Position numbers and translations under genes: made by a program
Assembly: GCA_963513935.1 (NCBI GenBank)
Contig: OY740776.1
Location: 12,244,724 to 12,308,723 of the forward strand
DNA from: Aphrophora alni
Taxonomy: Eukaryota; Arthropoda; Insecta; Hemiptera; Aphrophoridae
Direction of reading: 5' to 3'
DNA length: 64,000 nucleotides
Notes under the pieces: generated by a model
Told to the model about the DNA's origin: nothing
What the model saw: the letters and a program-made list of their open reading frames with translations, nothing else
Database searches by the model: none
In this document: one piece after another, positions 11,666-23,328 of the stretch
How the letters are laid out: each line of letters begins with the position of its first letter
Numbering within the stretch: the first letter of the stretch is position 1

Positions 11666-14600
11666 CTATCATGTCAAGGTAAGGATAGGATTGTGGGCTT
11701 ACATGGTCTCGATTGTGTTAACCTAACCTAACCTATCATGTCAAGGTAAGGATAGGATTGTGGACTTTACATGGTCTCGGATGTGTTAACCTAACCTAAC
11801 CTAACCTATCATGTCAAGGTAAGGATAGGATTGTGGGCTTACATGGTCTCGATTGTGTTAACCTAACCTAACCTATCATGTCAAGGTAAGGATAGGATTG
11901 TGGACTTTACATGGTCTCGGATGTGTTAACCTAACCTAACCTAACCTATCATGTCAAGGTAAGGATAGGATTGTGGGCTTACATGGTCTCGATTGTGTTA
12001 ACCTAACCTAACCTATCATGTCAAGGTAAGGATAAGATTGTGGGCTTTACATGGTCTCGGATGTGTTAACCTAACCTAACTTAACCTATCATGTCAAGGT
12101 AAGGATAGGGTTGTGGGCTTTACATGGTCTCGATTGTGTTAACCTAACCTAACCTATCATGTCAAGGTAAGGATAGGATTGTGGGCTTTACATGGTCTCG
12201 GATGTGTTAACCTAACCTAACCTAGCCTATTATGTCAAGGTAAGGATAGGATTGTGGGCTTTACATGGTCTCGGATGTGTTAACATAACCTAACCTAACC
12301 TAACCTATCATGTCAAGGTAAGGATAAGATTGTGGGCTTTACATGGTCTCGGATGTGTTAACCTAACCTAACCTATCATGTCAAGGTAAGGATAGGATTA
12401 TGGGCTTTACATGGTCTCGGATGTGTTAACCTAACCTAACCTAACCTATTATGTCAAGGAAAGGATAGGATTGTGGGCTTTACATGGTCTCGGATGTGTT
12501 AACCTAACCTAACCTAACCTATCATGTCAAGGTAAGGATAGAATTGTGGGCTTTACATGGTCTCGGATGTGTTAACCTAACCTAACCTAACCTATTATGT
12601 CAAGGTAAGGATAGGATTGTGGGCTTTACATGGTCTCGGATGTGTTAACCTAACCTATCATGTCAAGGTAAGGATAGGATTGTGGGCTTTACATGGTCTC
12701 GGATGTGTTAACATAACCTAACTTAACCTATCATGTCAAGGTAAGGATAGGGTTGTGGGCTTTACATGGTCTCGATTGTGTTAACCTAACCTAACCTATC
12801 ATGTCAAGGTAAGGATAGGATTGTGGGCTTTACATGGTCTCGGATGTGGTAACCTAACCTAACCTAACCTATCATGTCAAGGTAAGGATAGGATTGTGGG
12901 CTTTACAGACATGGTCTCGGATGTGTTAACATAACCTAACTTAACCTATCATGTCAAGGTAAGGATAAGATTGTGGGCTTTACATGGTCTCGGATGTATT
13001 AACCTAACCTAACCTAACCTAACCTATCATGTCAAGGTAAGGATAGGATTGTGGGCTTTACATGGTCTCGGATGTGGTAACCTAACCTAACCTAACCTAT
13101 CATGTCAAGGTAAGGATAGGGTTGTGGGCTTTACATGGTCTCGATTGTGTTAACCTAACCTAACCTAACCTATTATGTCAAGGTAAGGATAGGATTGTGG
13201 GCTTTACATGGTATCGGATGTGTTAACATAACCTAACCTAACCTAACCTATCATGTCAAGGTAAGGATAGGATTGTGGGCTTTACATGGTCTCGGATGTG
13301 TTAACCTAACCTAACCTAACCTATCATGTCAAGGTAAGGACAAGATTGTGGGCTTTACATGGTCTCGGATGTGTTAACCTAACCTAACTTAACCTATCAT
13401 GTCAAGGTAAGGATAGGGTTGTGGGCTTTACATGGTCTCGATAGTGTTAACCTAACCTAACCTATCATGTCAAGGTAAGGATAGGATTGTGGGCTTTACA
13501 TGGTCTCGGATGTGTTAACCTAACCTAACCTAGCCTATTATGTCAAGGTAAGGATAGGATTGTGGGCTTTACATGGTCTCGGATGTGTTAACATAACCTA
13601 ACCTAACCTAACCTATCATGTCAAGGTAAGGATAAGATTGTGGGCTTTACATGGTCTCGGATGTGTTAACCTAACCTAACCTATCATGTCAAGGTAAGGA
13701 TAGGATTATGGGCTTTACATGGTCTCGGATGTGTTAACCTAACCTAACCTAACCTATTATGTCAAGGAAAGGATAGGATTGTGGGCTTTACATGGTCTCG
13801 GATGTGTTAACCTAACCTAACCTAACCTATCATGTCAAGGTAAGGATAGAATTGTGGGCTTTACATGGTCTCGGATGTGTTAACCTAACCTAACCTAACC
13901 TATTATGTCAAGGTAAGGATAAGATTGTGGGCTTTACATGGTCTCGGATGTGTTAACCTAACCTATCATGTCAAGGTAAGGATAGGATTGTGGGCTTTAC
14001 ATGGTCTCGGATGTGTTAACATAACCTAACTTAACCTATCATGTCAAGGTAAGGATAGGGTTGTGGGCTTTACATGGTCTCGATTGTGTTAACCTAACCT
14101 AACCTATCATGTCAAGGTAAGGATAGGATTGTGGGCTTTACATGGTCTCGGATGTGGTAACCTAACCTAACCTAACCTATCATGTCAAGGTAAGGATAGG
14201 ATTGTGGGCTTTACAGACATGGTCTCGGATGTGTTAACATAACCTAACTTAACCTATCATGTCAAGGTAAGGATAGGGTTGTGGGCTTTACATGGTCTCG
14301 ATTGTGTTAACCTAACCTAACCTATCATGTCAAGGTAAGGATAGGATTGTGGGCTTTACATGGTCTCGGATGTGGTAACCTAACCTAACCTAACCTATCA
14401 TGTCAAGGTAAGGATAGGGTTGTGGGCTTTACATGGTCTCGATTGTGTTAACCTAACCTATTATGTCAAGGTAAGGATAGGATTGTGGGCTTTACATGGT
14501 ATCGGATGTGTTAACATAACCTAACCTAACCTAACCTATCATGTCAAGGTAAGGATAGGATTGTGGGCTTTACATGGTCTCGGATGTGTTAACCTAACCT

Positions 14601-15467
14601 AACCTAACCTATCATGTCAAGGTAAGGATAAGATTGTGGGCTTTACATGGTCTCGGATGTATTAACCTAACCTAACCTAACCTAACCTATCATGTCAAGG
14701 TAAGGATAGGATTGTGGGCTTTACATGGTCTCGGATGTGTTAACCTAACCTAACCTAACCTAACCTATCATGTCAAGGTAAGGATAGGGTTGTGGGCTTT
14801 ACATGGTCTCGATTGTGTTAACCTAACCTAACCTATCATGTCAAGGTAAGGATAGGATTGTGGGCTTTACATGGTCTCGGATGTGGTAAACTAACCTATC
14901 ATGTCAAGGTAAGGATAGGATTGTGGGCTTTACATGGTCTCGGATGTGTTAACCTAACCTAACCTAACCTAACCTATCATGTCAAGGTAAGGATAGGATT
15001 ATGGGCTTTACATGGTCTCGGATGTGTTAACATAACCTAACTTAACCTATCATGTCAAGGTAAGGATAGGGTTGTGGGCTTTACATGGTCTCGATTGTGT
15101 TAACCTAACCTAACCTATCATGTCAAGGTAAGGATAGGATTGTGGGCTTTACATGGTCTCGGATGTGGTAACCTAACCTAACCTAACCTATCATGTCAAG
15201 GTAAGGATAGGATTGTGGACTTTACATGGTCTCGGATGTGGTAACCTAACCTAACCTAACCTATCATGTCAAGGTAAGGATAGGGTTGTGGGCTTTACAT
15301 GGTCTCGATTGTGTTAACCTAACCTAACCTATCATGTCAAGGTAAGGATAGGAATGTGGGCTTTACATGGTCTCGATTGTGTTAACCTAACCTAACCTAA
15401 CCTATCATGTCAAGGTAAGGATAGGGTTGTGGGCTTTACATGGTCTCGAATGTGTTAACCTAACCAA
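11655..15467. repeat. Telomere-motif minisatellite with 1308-bp higher-order repeat
   Basis: About 55 tandem monomers of roughly 65-75 bp. Each has a core of about 55 bp (ATCATGTCAAGGTAAGGATA, then GGATTGTGGGCTTTACATGG, then TCTCGGATGTGTTAA) followed by two to five CCTAA pentamers. Rare variants recur exactly 1308 bp apart: CCTAGCCTAT at 12221/13529, GGATTATGG at 12395/13703, CAAGGAAAGG at 12456/13764, and TTTACAGACATGG at 12902/14210. This is a higher-order repeat covering about 12000-14270. The left part (11665-12000) instead repeats a two-monomer block. Unit-length differences are mostly steps of 5 bp, from CCTAA gain or loss. Confidence 0.97.
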
Positions 15468-15469
15468 AC

Positions 15470-16080
15470 TTGAACCGCATTTATTTTACTGATTTCTACA
15501 CGCGTTTTAATCATTAATCATCACATTTCACTAAAATTTACACGAAATCGGTTTAGCTGATTTTTAGAAATTACGTGTTATATTTCCCCACTGTCAATGT
15601 TTAGAAACTCACGAACCGGTATATATATATTTTTTTTAGAAATGCTATCAATACATTTGGTTTAAGTTTTTAAAGGCTACTCTTGAACAAATTTGATTTA
15701 AATAGTTTTTTTTTTTTTACGGTTGCTACATCGAAATTTTGAGTTCCCCAGATTTGTCCACATAAAATTTTTGATTAAAATCGATCCATGTGTTTACGTT
15801 GTAGAGCACACATGACAGACGATATATCATTGTTAAAAATCGGATATTGCTACACAAAATTCAAAATCAATTTTTTTTACCAACACACACAACCTTTTCT
15901 TTATACTATGATTATGTGAGAAAGAAACTGGTCAGAAATTTTCAATTTGAAATAGTTTTTTTTTACAAGCGGGAGGATAAAAAAAAAGAAATCCTGTAAG
16001 AGACATTAGAAATTTTAAAACATCAAAAGGTTAAAACAGAGTTTTCAATTAAAACAGTAGACTCCTTTAAATGATCCTTA
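15470..16080. other. Likely intronic spacer downstream of the CAMTA exon
   Basis: AT-rich DNA with poly(T) runs and no coding signal. On the minus strand it follows the CAMTA donor site, so it is expected to be intron. Confidence 0.5.
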
Positions 16081-16081
16081 C

Positions 16082-16217
16082 CTCAGTCCCTTGTACTTTC
16101 AACTTCATGTGGTCCTCTCGTGTCGTTTTGCCATCCTTTCGCTTCTTCCAGCAATATCCATCCCTACGGTAGCGTACCTTCTTCCTGCTGTACAACAGCA
16201 TCGACCCACTCTTCGGT
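16082..16217 (-). CDS. CAMTA: CAMTA exon: central part of the CG-1 DNA-binding domain
   Basis: Read on the minus strand, a TTTCAG acceptor is followed by 136 nt and a GAG|GTAAGG donor. The first base completes an Arg codon and 45 codons follow: PKSGSMLLYSRKKVRYRRDG, then YCWKKRKDGKTTREDHMKLK, then VQGTE. This is the highly conserved core of the CG-1 domain of calmodulin-binding transcription activators, nuclear proteins that bind CGCG-type DNA and calmodulin. The next residues of the domain (CIYGCYVHSA in the family) should be in an exon at lower coordinates; I do not find it in the window, so the downstream intron may span the satellite array. The upstream exon was not found either. Codons are intact, so this is probably a live gene. 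Confidence 0.93.
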
Positions 16218-16324
16218 CTGAAACAAGAGAGAATCATTCCTTCAAAGACTCTCTTAGAACTAGTTTATATAAATAACTTTATAGAGTAATAACTTCTATA
16301 GTATAGAAGTCGAATATTACTGAT

Positions 16325-16705
16325 GAACTGTATTTTTTCGTTAAACTGCGAACAATATAAGAAAACAATTTCACAAAAACTAAAATGTTATAACCTATTT
16401 ACCTTCAAAATTTTGGACAAGTTACACAAGTTTGCAGCTATTGCATCTGTAGAGTTTGTGTCAGTGGTACTTATTTATAAAATCTATGGTAACAGCTGTT
16501 TTATCTGTTATTTAGAATCGAGAGTATCGGTTGTTTTTATAGATGCTTTACAATCGTTAATTAATTCGTATAAACGAAGTAACAGCTGATCACCTCGACC
16601 TCAGCTGATGTTTTTAGGTTCTAGGACTAAAAAGAACAACTTTAACATCTCAATGCATGTATTGAAAACAGCTGTTTTTGAAACAGTATGACGAAAAAAA
16701 TATTA
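16325..16705. mobile_element. hAT-related non-autonomous element H, copy 1
   Basis: The ends TATTTTTTCGTTAAACTG and (inverted) CAGTATGACGAAAAAAATA enclose about 370 bp with AGAAAACAATTTCACAAAAA, the GAGAGTATCGGTTGTTTTTA block, GAAGTAACAGCTGAT and AAAACAGCTGTTTTTGAAAC. The same blocks form the left end of the transposase-bearing copy at 54518 and recur at 41366 and 57668-59165. It is a deletion derivative without transposase. It lies about 100 bp upstream of the CAMTA exon. Confidence 0.7.
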
Positions 16706-16709
16706 CATT

Positions 16710-17058
16710 ACATATTTAATTAATAACTGTACATTTCTTCTTAAAATTCATAGACTCTTCTTTCTTACTTCTATAGTATAGACGATAGACGGACGTTATG
16801 TAGAAATTGGTTTTCACGAAACCATGAAACGTGGAAATTAACCTAAAAGAGAGTTTGATATTTCTTGAGAGTAACAAACTTCGTAGAGTGGGTAACAAAA
16901 ATGGCGACATAACATTGGTAACTATTGAATTCCTACAGCAAACAGTATAAGAATATAATATTAACTAACATTTGACTTTACTAATCAGCTGTTATAAATT
17001 TATTACATTTTTTTGAGGTTATGTTTAAACATTGCAAAGACAGCGTAGAACACCACCA
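16710..17058. other. Non-coding spacer
   Basis: No gene or repeat was recognised between element H and the Penelope palindrome. Short open frames have no protein character. Confidence 0.35.
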
Positions 17059-17310
17059 AGTACCAAATAAACTTTAATGTAATAGCAGATATTTCTTGTT
17101 GAAACTCCATATTCAAGGATAAAATAAAGCAAAAGCTTAAAGTTTCAAATATTTATTAGTATAATGAGCTACAATTGTTTCGCCTTGCGGCATCGACGGG
17201 CTACTGAAAATTTACAGGTATAGACAACTATTCAAAACATAAGTACAGGAAACTGAAATACAATAGAGAAATCGGGAAAGGTAGGGGGTGACCTAGCAGG
17301 TAGATAAAGG

Positions 17311-18263
17311 TTAATGAACTATGGTACGGATGGGTTTTAAAAGAGGTGACGAATTTAATACAATTTGGTCATTTAAGTTGAGAATAGGCCTAAGTGAAAT
17401 AGATCTATTTATTTCTAAACATTCTAAATTATTTAATCTATTGCTTTTATTTTCTTTATGTAAGAGTTTAACATTCAATTTCGGATCAAAACTATGACCC
17501 GAGTCCAAAAGGTGGTTAGCAAAGTTAGAGTTTCTATAGCCATGTTTCCAGCTATTTACATGTTCTTTAATTCTAACTTTTATAGATCTACCTGTTTGAC
17601 CTATGTACTCAGAGTCACAATCTTGACAAGATATTTTATAAACTCCACTATTTTCTAACATTTCTTTTTTATCTTTATTATTAACCAACATTTTCCCTAG
17701 ATTTTTTGTACAATAAAATGCAACTTTACGATTACATTTAGTAGAAATAAGGTTACTGATTTTATAACTAGTTCTGTTGATATAAGATAATTTACAATAT
17801 CTAACTATTTCAATGTTCTCGTTATGGGAAGAGTGGACTAAATTTTCAGCTCTACGCTTTAACTTTTTTCTTAAAATATTATCTATTAAACTAACATCAT
17901 ACTTATTATTAACAGCAATTTGTTTAACGACATTCAGTTCATCATAAAAGTCATTAGGTGAAAGAGGTATACTAATAAGTCTATGTACCATGCTGTGAAA
18001 AGCAGCATGTTTATGGCTGATAGGATGGTTAGAATCAGCAGGTATAACTGTATCTGTATAAGTAGGTTTTCTGAAAATTTTAAATTTATGATAACTATCA
18101 CTGATATTAATGTTAAGGTCCAAGAAATTAATGCTGTTATTGTTACCCACTTCCATAGTGAACTGAATGTTGTTATTTACAGAATTTATGGTTTTAAGGA
18201 GAGAGTCTAACTGTCTATTAGTGCCACTAAACAAACACAAAACATCGTCAACATAACGGTACC

Positions 18264-18272
<9 letters not shown>
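17311..18272 (-). pseudogene. Penelope-like polyprotein C-terminal part (RT end, linker, GIY-YIG), left arm
   Basis: Read on the minus strand, the open frame starts at the truncation with WYRYVDDVLCLFSGTNRQLD, containing the RT catalytic YVDD. It continues through the thumb and linker and ends in a GIY-YIG endonuclease: GVYKISCQDCDSEYIGQTGR, then a conserved Arg and KEHVN. Only the last third of RT remains, so no functional reverse transcriptase can be made. Penelope-like elements use RT plus GIY-YIG for target-primed retrotransposition. It differs from the right arm at very few residues (VHR versus IHR, HKENK versus HIENK). Confidence 0.9.
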
Positions 18273-18319
<47 letters not shown>

Positions 18320-18320
18320 C
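18271..18320. repeat. (TA)n / poly(T) centre of the Penelope palindrome
   Basis: Alternating TA followed by a run of about 15 T separates the two inverted arms. The arms are nearly identical for over 1.1 kb, so this site can extrude as a cruciform and may be unstable. Confidence 0.9.
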
Positions 18321-18325
18321 TAAAA

Positions 18326-19308
18326 ATATAATTTATTGGTACCGTTATGTTGACGATGTTTTGTGTTTGTTTAGTGGCACTAATAGACAGTTAGACTCTC
18401 TCCTTAAAACCATAAATTCTGTAAATAACAACATTCAGTTCACTATGGAAGTGGGTAACAATAACAGCATTAATTTCTTGGACCTTAACATTAATATCAG
18501 TGATAGTTATCATAAATTTAAAATTTTCAGAAAACCTACTTATACAGATACAGTTATACCTGCTGATTCTAACCATCCTATCAGCCATAAACATGCTGCT
18601 TTTCACAGCATGATACATAGACTTATTAGTATACCTCTTTCACCTAATGACTTTTATGATGAACTGAATGTCGTTAAACAAATTGCTGTTAATAATAAGT
18701 ATGATGTTAGTTTAATAGATAATATTTTAAGAAAAAAGTTAAAGCGTAGAGCTGAAAATTTAGTCCACTCTTCCCATAACGAGAACATTGAAATAGTTAG
18801 ATATTGTAAATTATCTTATATCAACAGAACTAGTTATAAAATCAGTAACCTTATTTCTACTAAATGTAATCGTAAAGTTGCATTTTATTGTACAAAAAAT
18901 CTAGGGAAAATGTTGGTTAATAATAAAGATAAAAAAGAAATGTTAGAAAATAGTGGAGTTTATAAAATATCTTGTCAAGATTGTGACTCTGAGTATATAG
19001 GTCAAACAGGTAGATCTATAAAAGTTAGAATTAAAGAACATGTAAATAGCTGGAAACATGGCTATAGAAACTCTAACTTTGCTAACCACCTTTTGGACTC
19101 GGGTCATAGTTTTGATCCGAAATTGAATGTTAAACTCTTACATATAGAAAATAAAAGCAATAGATTAAATAATTTAGAATGTTTAGAAATAAATAGATCT
19201 ATTTCACTTAGGCCTATTCTCAACTTAAATGACCAAATTGTATTAAATTCGTCACCTCTTTTAAAACCCATCCGTACCATAGTTCATCAACCTTTATCTA
19301 CCTGCTAG
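18326..19308 (+). pseudogene. Penelope-like polyprotein C-terminal part (RT end, linker, GIY-YIG), right arm
   Basis: This is the plus-strand mirror of the left arm. It reads IIYWYRYVDDVLCLFSGTNR at the truncation, then the thumb and linker with NSINFLDLNINISD, and a GIY-YIG module (GVYKISCQDCDSEYIGQTGR). The stop falls seven codons later than in the left copy (…HQPLSTC*). The frame is intact after truncation, which fits a recent event. It lacks fingers, palm start and the N-terminal part. Confidence 0.9.
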
Positions 19309-19549
19309 GTCACCCCCTACCTTTCCCGATTTCTCTATTGTATTTCAGTTTCCTGTACTTATGTTTTGAATAGTTGTCTATACCTGTAAATTTTCAGTAG
19401 CCCGTCGATGCCGCAAGGCGAAACAATTGTAGCTCATTATACTAATAAATATTTGAAACTTTAAGCTTTTGCTTTATTTTATCCTTGAAGTACCAAATAG
19501 TCTAAAAAAAAAAAAAAAAAAAATATAGTCTCTATAATAAAAAAAGTTA

Positions 19550-19960
19550 AAACGTGAATTTGAATTTCAATATTGTTACGTTGGCAATCGTGTAACGAAA
19601 CACATAAATTAGACACATGAACATCATCCACAGTGAAATACATTTCTTTGCCAGGCCTGTACTGTAGCTTCCTGTAATTTCCATATAGTATTTTTACAAT
19701 GATTTATTTCAATGTGGAGATGTAAAAAGTCGTGCATGTAACATGTAGTTTTATTGGGCTAAAGGTCTGACCTATGATGAATAAATTACTCGGGGGTAAA
19801 TAATTTGCATTAACCCCCTCAGGAGGGTTGCTATACTCGTTGTTTCTACCCCCAACATCGATATGTTTTTAGTCAGGTTAAGCGTGTTTATCATTTACAA
19901 TTTTCTGGTTGTAAATAATAAAGTGTTGCCAACATTTGAAAAAAAAATGTATTATTTAAA
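19550..19960 (+). repeat. Dispersed repeat family S, copy 1 (partner at 31095-31505)
   Basis: About 400 bp that recurs in the same orientation at 31095-31505 with very few differences. Landmarks are TACGTTGGCAATCGTGTAAC, TTTCTTTGCCAGGCCTGTAC, GTCGTGCATGTAACATGTAG and CCCCCTCAGGAGGGTTGC. The ends carry a short inverted motif (GTTGGCAA near the start, TTGCCAAC near the end). The second copy has an 8-bp insertion (TTCCCCCA). No ORF. Confidence 0.8.
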
Positions 19961-20221
19961 TGTTTTAGGGATAAGTCGATATTTTCTGTTTTTAAATGAA
20001 AAAGTTAGGATATATAATTTGTACAAATGATACGTTTAAGTGTCAATACATGTATGTACAGACTGTATAGTTTATTTATTGTTTGCTCACTTTACTCTTT
20101 GTATATGATTACGATGAAATCCAAACTAGAGGAAAATTTACTTCCTACAGCCCAAGAGATTCGTAACGTTTACCAACTTCAAAATGACACGTCCAAAATC
20201 TTAAAATAACATATTTAATTT

Positions 20222-20460
20222 GGTAATTATATAGCAGAGCTGCCTCACTTCAAAATCAATTTTTATGGGTTTTATTCGTCAAATAAATGTTGGTAAAATA
20301 TTTTATTATCGAAAAAAAGTGTCGGAAAGATGATTACATAATATAATTACACATTTCCTCGCACCTCCCTCCATTGACGTTCAATTGTCTGCGTATGTGC
20401 TTCAGTGTACGCATATGTAGGGCTGTATTATTATATGTCACGAAAGGTTTGGCTAGGTTG

Positions 20461-20512
<52 letters not shown>

Positions 20513-20758
20513 TGTATATATATATAACCACCTGGCCAAACCTTCCGTACGTTTATTGAAGTGAATGTCATGAGTATGAAAGATAACACAGAGTTAATTT
20601 TTTCACGAAAAAACTAGTTGTGTAATTGTATTATTGTATTATGTAATCATCTTTCCGACACTTTTTTTCGATAGTAAAATATTTTTCCAACATTTATTTG
20701 ACGAATAAAACTCATAAAAATTGATTTTGAAGTGAGGCAGCTCTGCTATATAATTACC
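20222..20758. mobile_element. Inverted-repeat element with about 130-bp arms and 8-bp target duplication
   Basis: The arms start GGTAATTATATAGCAGAGCT and run about 130 bp with few mismatches. A perfect 8-bp direct repeat TTTAATTT flanks them (20214-20221 and 20759-20766). The interior holds a (TA)n tract and no transposase. An 8-bp duplication is compatible with hAT or Merlin-like ancestry. High arm identity suggests fairly recent insertion. Confidence 0.9.
20462..20530. repeat. (TA)n microsatellite
   Basis: About 50 bp of pure TA, a short CTGT interruption, then more TA, inside the inverted-repeat element. It creates spurious Ile/Tyr frames on both strands. Confidence 0.95.
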
Positions 20759-21144
20759 TTTAATTTACTTGTTAACTTTTATATAACAAATTAATTTTTA
20801 TAAATCTAAAAGAGTAATTTATGGAAATATAGTAACCAAATATATTGTTAGGGAGTTTAAAGAGATTGAGCGAAGTTTGATCAAAACAGTTGATTTTGAT
20901 TTTTTTGGTTTGGTCTTTATCAGGTACCCCAAAAAAATTGTGTGTCAAGCAAGCTTTGATGAGGGCATAATTAGGAGTCCGAAAAACTCACAAGATGTAA
21001 TTTAAAAAAATAGTTTATTAAAATCTCTACATGAGTATCAATAAAAGTATTAATAAATTTCCCTGATTTTTCTTATCCTTCTTGTTTAAAGGTTAAAAAA
21101 CTATCATCATAGTTTTATTAAAAAAATAATTACAAAAAGAACAT

Positions 21145-21745
21145 AAAATAAAGACCCCTTATCCTCGAACACTCTAATAACGCCAGGGTCGGAAAAGAAC
21201 AAGAGTTGGTCAAGAGAGACCGGATAGGAAAGATAACAGAGAGGGATCTAATCTAACAGCACATGAAAAAGGTGTACATCCAGCTAGGGTCCCACGGGAT
21301 TGTCAAGCCCGTAGTCACTATAGTGACTTCCTGAAACGCAAACCCCCCCCCTGGTTCATAACTGATTTAAATAAAAAAAAGAAAAGAGTATAAAATTAAA
21401 AACCCTAACTCTCGAATATTCGAATACCCTAATAGCGTCAGGGTGGGAAGAGAATAAGAGTTGATCAAAAGAGGCTCCATAGAAAAGATGAGAGAGATAT
21501 AATTAAAGACTACATGAAAAAAAAGTAGAGCAAGCTGAGATACTTTGGGATTGCCAAGGTCGTATCACTAGAGTGAACCACTGAAACGGGAAAGTCCCTC
21601 ATTCATAACAGCCTTATATAAAAAAAAGAGTTTAAATAAAAACCTTTAGCCCTCAAATAGTCTATTAGTGTCAGGGTTAGAAGAAGAATCTAACTCAAGA
21701 TTACATAAAGAAAGATGTACATCCAGCTAGGAAACCTCGGGTTAT
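21145..21745 (+). repeat. Three tandem copies of dispersed repeat family D
   Basis: Copies at about 21150-21345, 21400-21600 and 21628-21745 repeat the same order: TCGAA…, GTCAGGGTCGGAAAAGAACA or variants, the GGTCAAGAGAGACC-like block, GAGAGGGATCTAA, and CATCCAGCTAGG with a glycine-codon-like GGGATTG end. The three diverge from each other, so they are not a fresh tandem duplication. Confidence 0.75.
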
Positions 21746-23325
21746 TCCTCAGGGAGAAATATGTACGGCACTATATAAAAAAAGTAGATTGCTACATGCA
21801 GATTTGGAAACTGAAAGCCTCTTGTACGTCATACAAGAAAGTAAACAAAAGAGTCAAGATTACGTTAAACCGACACGACTTACGGTCTGTAGGCATATAG
21901 GGGCAAGGTTTTTTTTAAGCGGCAGTTTAAATTGTACTGACAGAGAGATACGCGCGTGAAAATATAAGGCTCTTTGGTTTTACCTACGGACGTTAAAATA
22001 CTGAATTAAACTATTTTAATCGCCATTTTGAAACGGTTTCGAAGAAAAACACGATTTTCGACAGACATTTTTCAACCATTACAACTTTAAAATATCTATT
22101 TGTAACACCCGACGATAAATCTATCGGAAATTGATTAATTGTCACATTTGCCCTTGTAATACCACAGTCCAATTATTACTATTGGCAATATTGACAATCA
22201 ATGTTGCATTTCAAGTACAGTATTTAGTTCACAAGGAATAAACAAGTACTGTATAATATTCGGAAAACGTATAACATAGCTGATAATAACAACAGACTGC
22301 TGTATCCATATTGCATAACTAACCCCGTTTTTAGCATCTAGATTGCATATTCAGCTTTTGAAGGCGCTTCTACAGCATTTTTAAAAGAATATTAAATGGT
22401 GAGTAAACTCTCTTAATTCCTACAAATGAATGGATCACAAGGAGGAATATATTAGTGGACACACATTGCACTAACTTTCTCATACAGCCATTGACAAAAC
22501 GAAATAAACAAAAATAATATTAGACGCTGTTTTCTCAAAAAGTATAGTTATTTATACGCGAAAAAGAAAGAAAGAAAAATCTTATTTAATTTTTTCAGGG
22601 TTTTATGATTAAATTATCGCACAGAAGATCCCTTAATCAACTTTTTCAAATTTCTTTAGAAAATATAATTATTAAAAGATAGAAGCTTCCTTTGAGTCAT
22701 AAATTCGTTCTAAGTTTAAAACAAGTTTTTTTAATGAAGGCAGTCAATATTTACTTTCATTTTTGTCAGTTATTTATATATGATTTTCCTTTCTTTGGGA
22801 TTTGACTATAGGTTTGGGTCATTATTTTTCAGATTTAAAAATAATTTTATTAACACCGGAAGTCGATTTTGAGAAATATTAATAATAAATAACAGCTCCA
22901 TGGACTTTTTATTTTTACCGTTAACTCAAAAATCGGCATTTATGGGGGAGATGACATCCAACAGGTTTTGTTTGACTCCATGCAGGCTAATTTGAAAGGG
23001 AAAAAAATGACAATCAATAGAGCCAATTAAAAAAAAAAAATGTTTGTTTTGAACTTATGATAGCATATAGTAACAGAAGAAAAAACTCGTAATTTTATTT
23101 ATGTGGGATGTACAGGTGACCGTCAATTAGTTTATTTCCATATTACGGTAAATAAAGCTCAAAATTTCTCTGAAAATGCAAAATATTAAAGTGTCAGAGA
23201 AACAGTGAGAAGTTACTCTAAAATACTTATTTTTAAAGCAATCAATTTCAAGGGAAAGGGCTGTACAATAAAATATCATACTACACTTTTGAGCACACTG
23301 TGGAGAACTTAAAGATTGAAATCAA
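21745..23325. other. Non-coding DNA with one end of repeat family X
   Basis: Near 21925-22010, ACAGAGAGATACGCGCGTG and TTTTACCTACGGACGTTAA match the outer end of family X at 43765 and 44335. The rest is AT-rich without recognised features. Confidence 0.4.
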
Positions 23326-23328
23326 ACC

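Larger units (their letters stand above)
17060..19499. mobile_element. Palindromic pair of 5'-truncated Penelope-like elements
   Basis: Two Penelope-like copies point away from each other: left arm minus strand (17070-18272), right arm plus strand (18326-19489). Their truncated 5' ends meet at a (TA)n/poly(T) centre (18271-18320). The whole pair is flanked by a perfect 10-bp direct repeat GTACCAAATA (17060-17069 and 19490-19499), so it probably inserted as one unit. The left arm extends about 45 bp further at its 3' end, and that tail matches 61422-61470. Each 3' region carries a hammerhead-like motif ending in GAAACAATTG. Confidence 0.9.

Noticed and set aside
11655..15467. True telomere or CRISPR-like array
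   Set aside because: TTAGG pentamers are short and separated by a 55-bp unique core. Repeats are contiguous without unique spacers, and the context is a eukaryotic host gene.
17983..18618. Two identical 75-codon frames opposite the Penelope coding strand
   Set aside because: They are antisense shadows of the Penelope reading frames and appear twice only because of the palindrome.
20334..20559. Ile/Tyr-rich frames on both strands
   Set aside because: Produced by the (TA)n tract in the inverted-repeat element.
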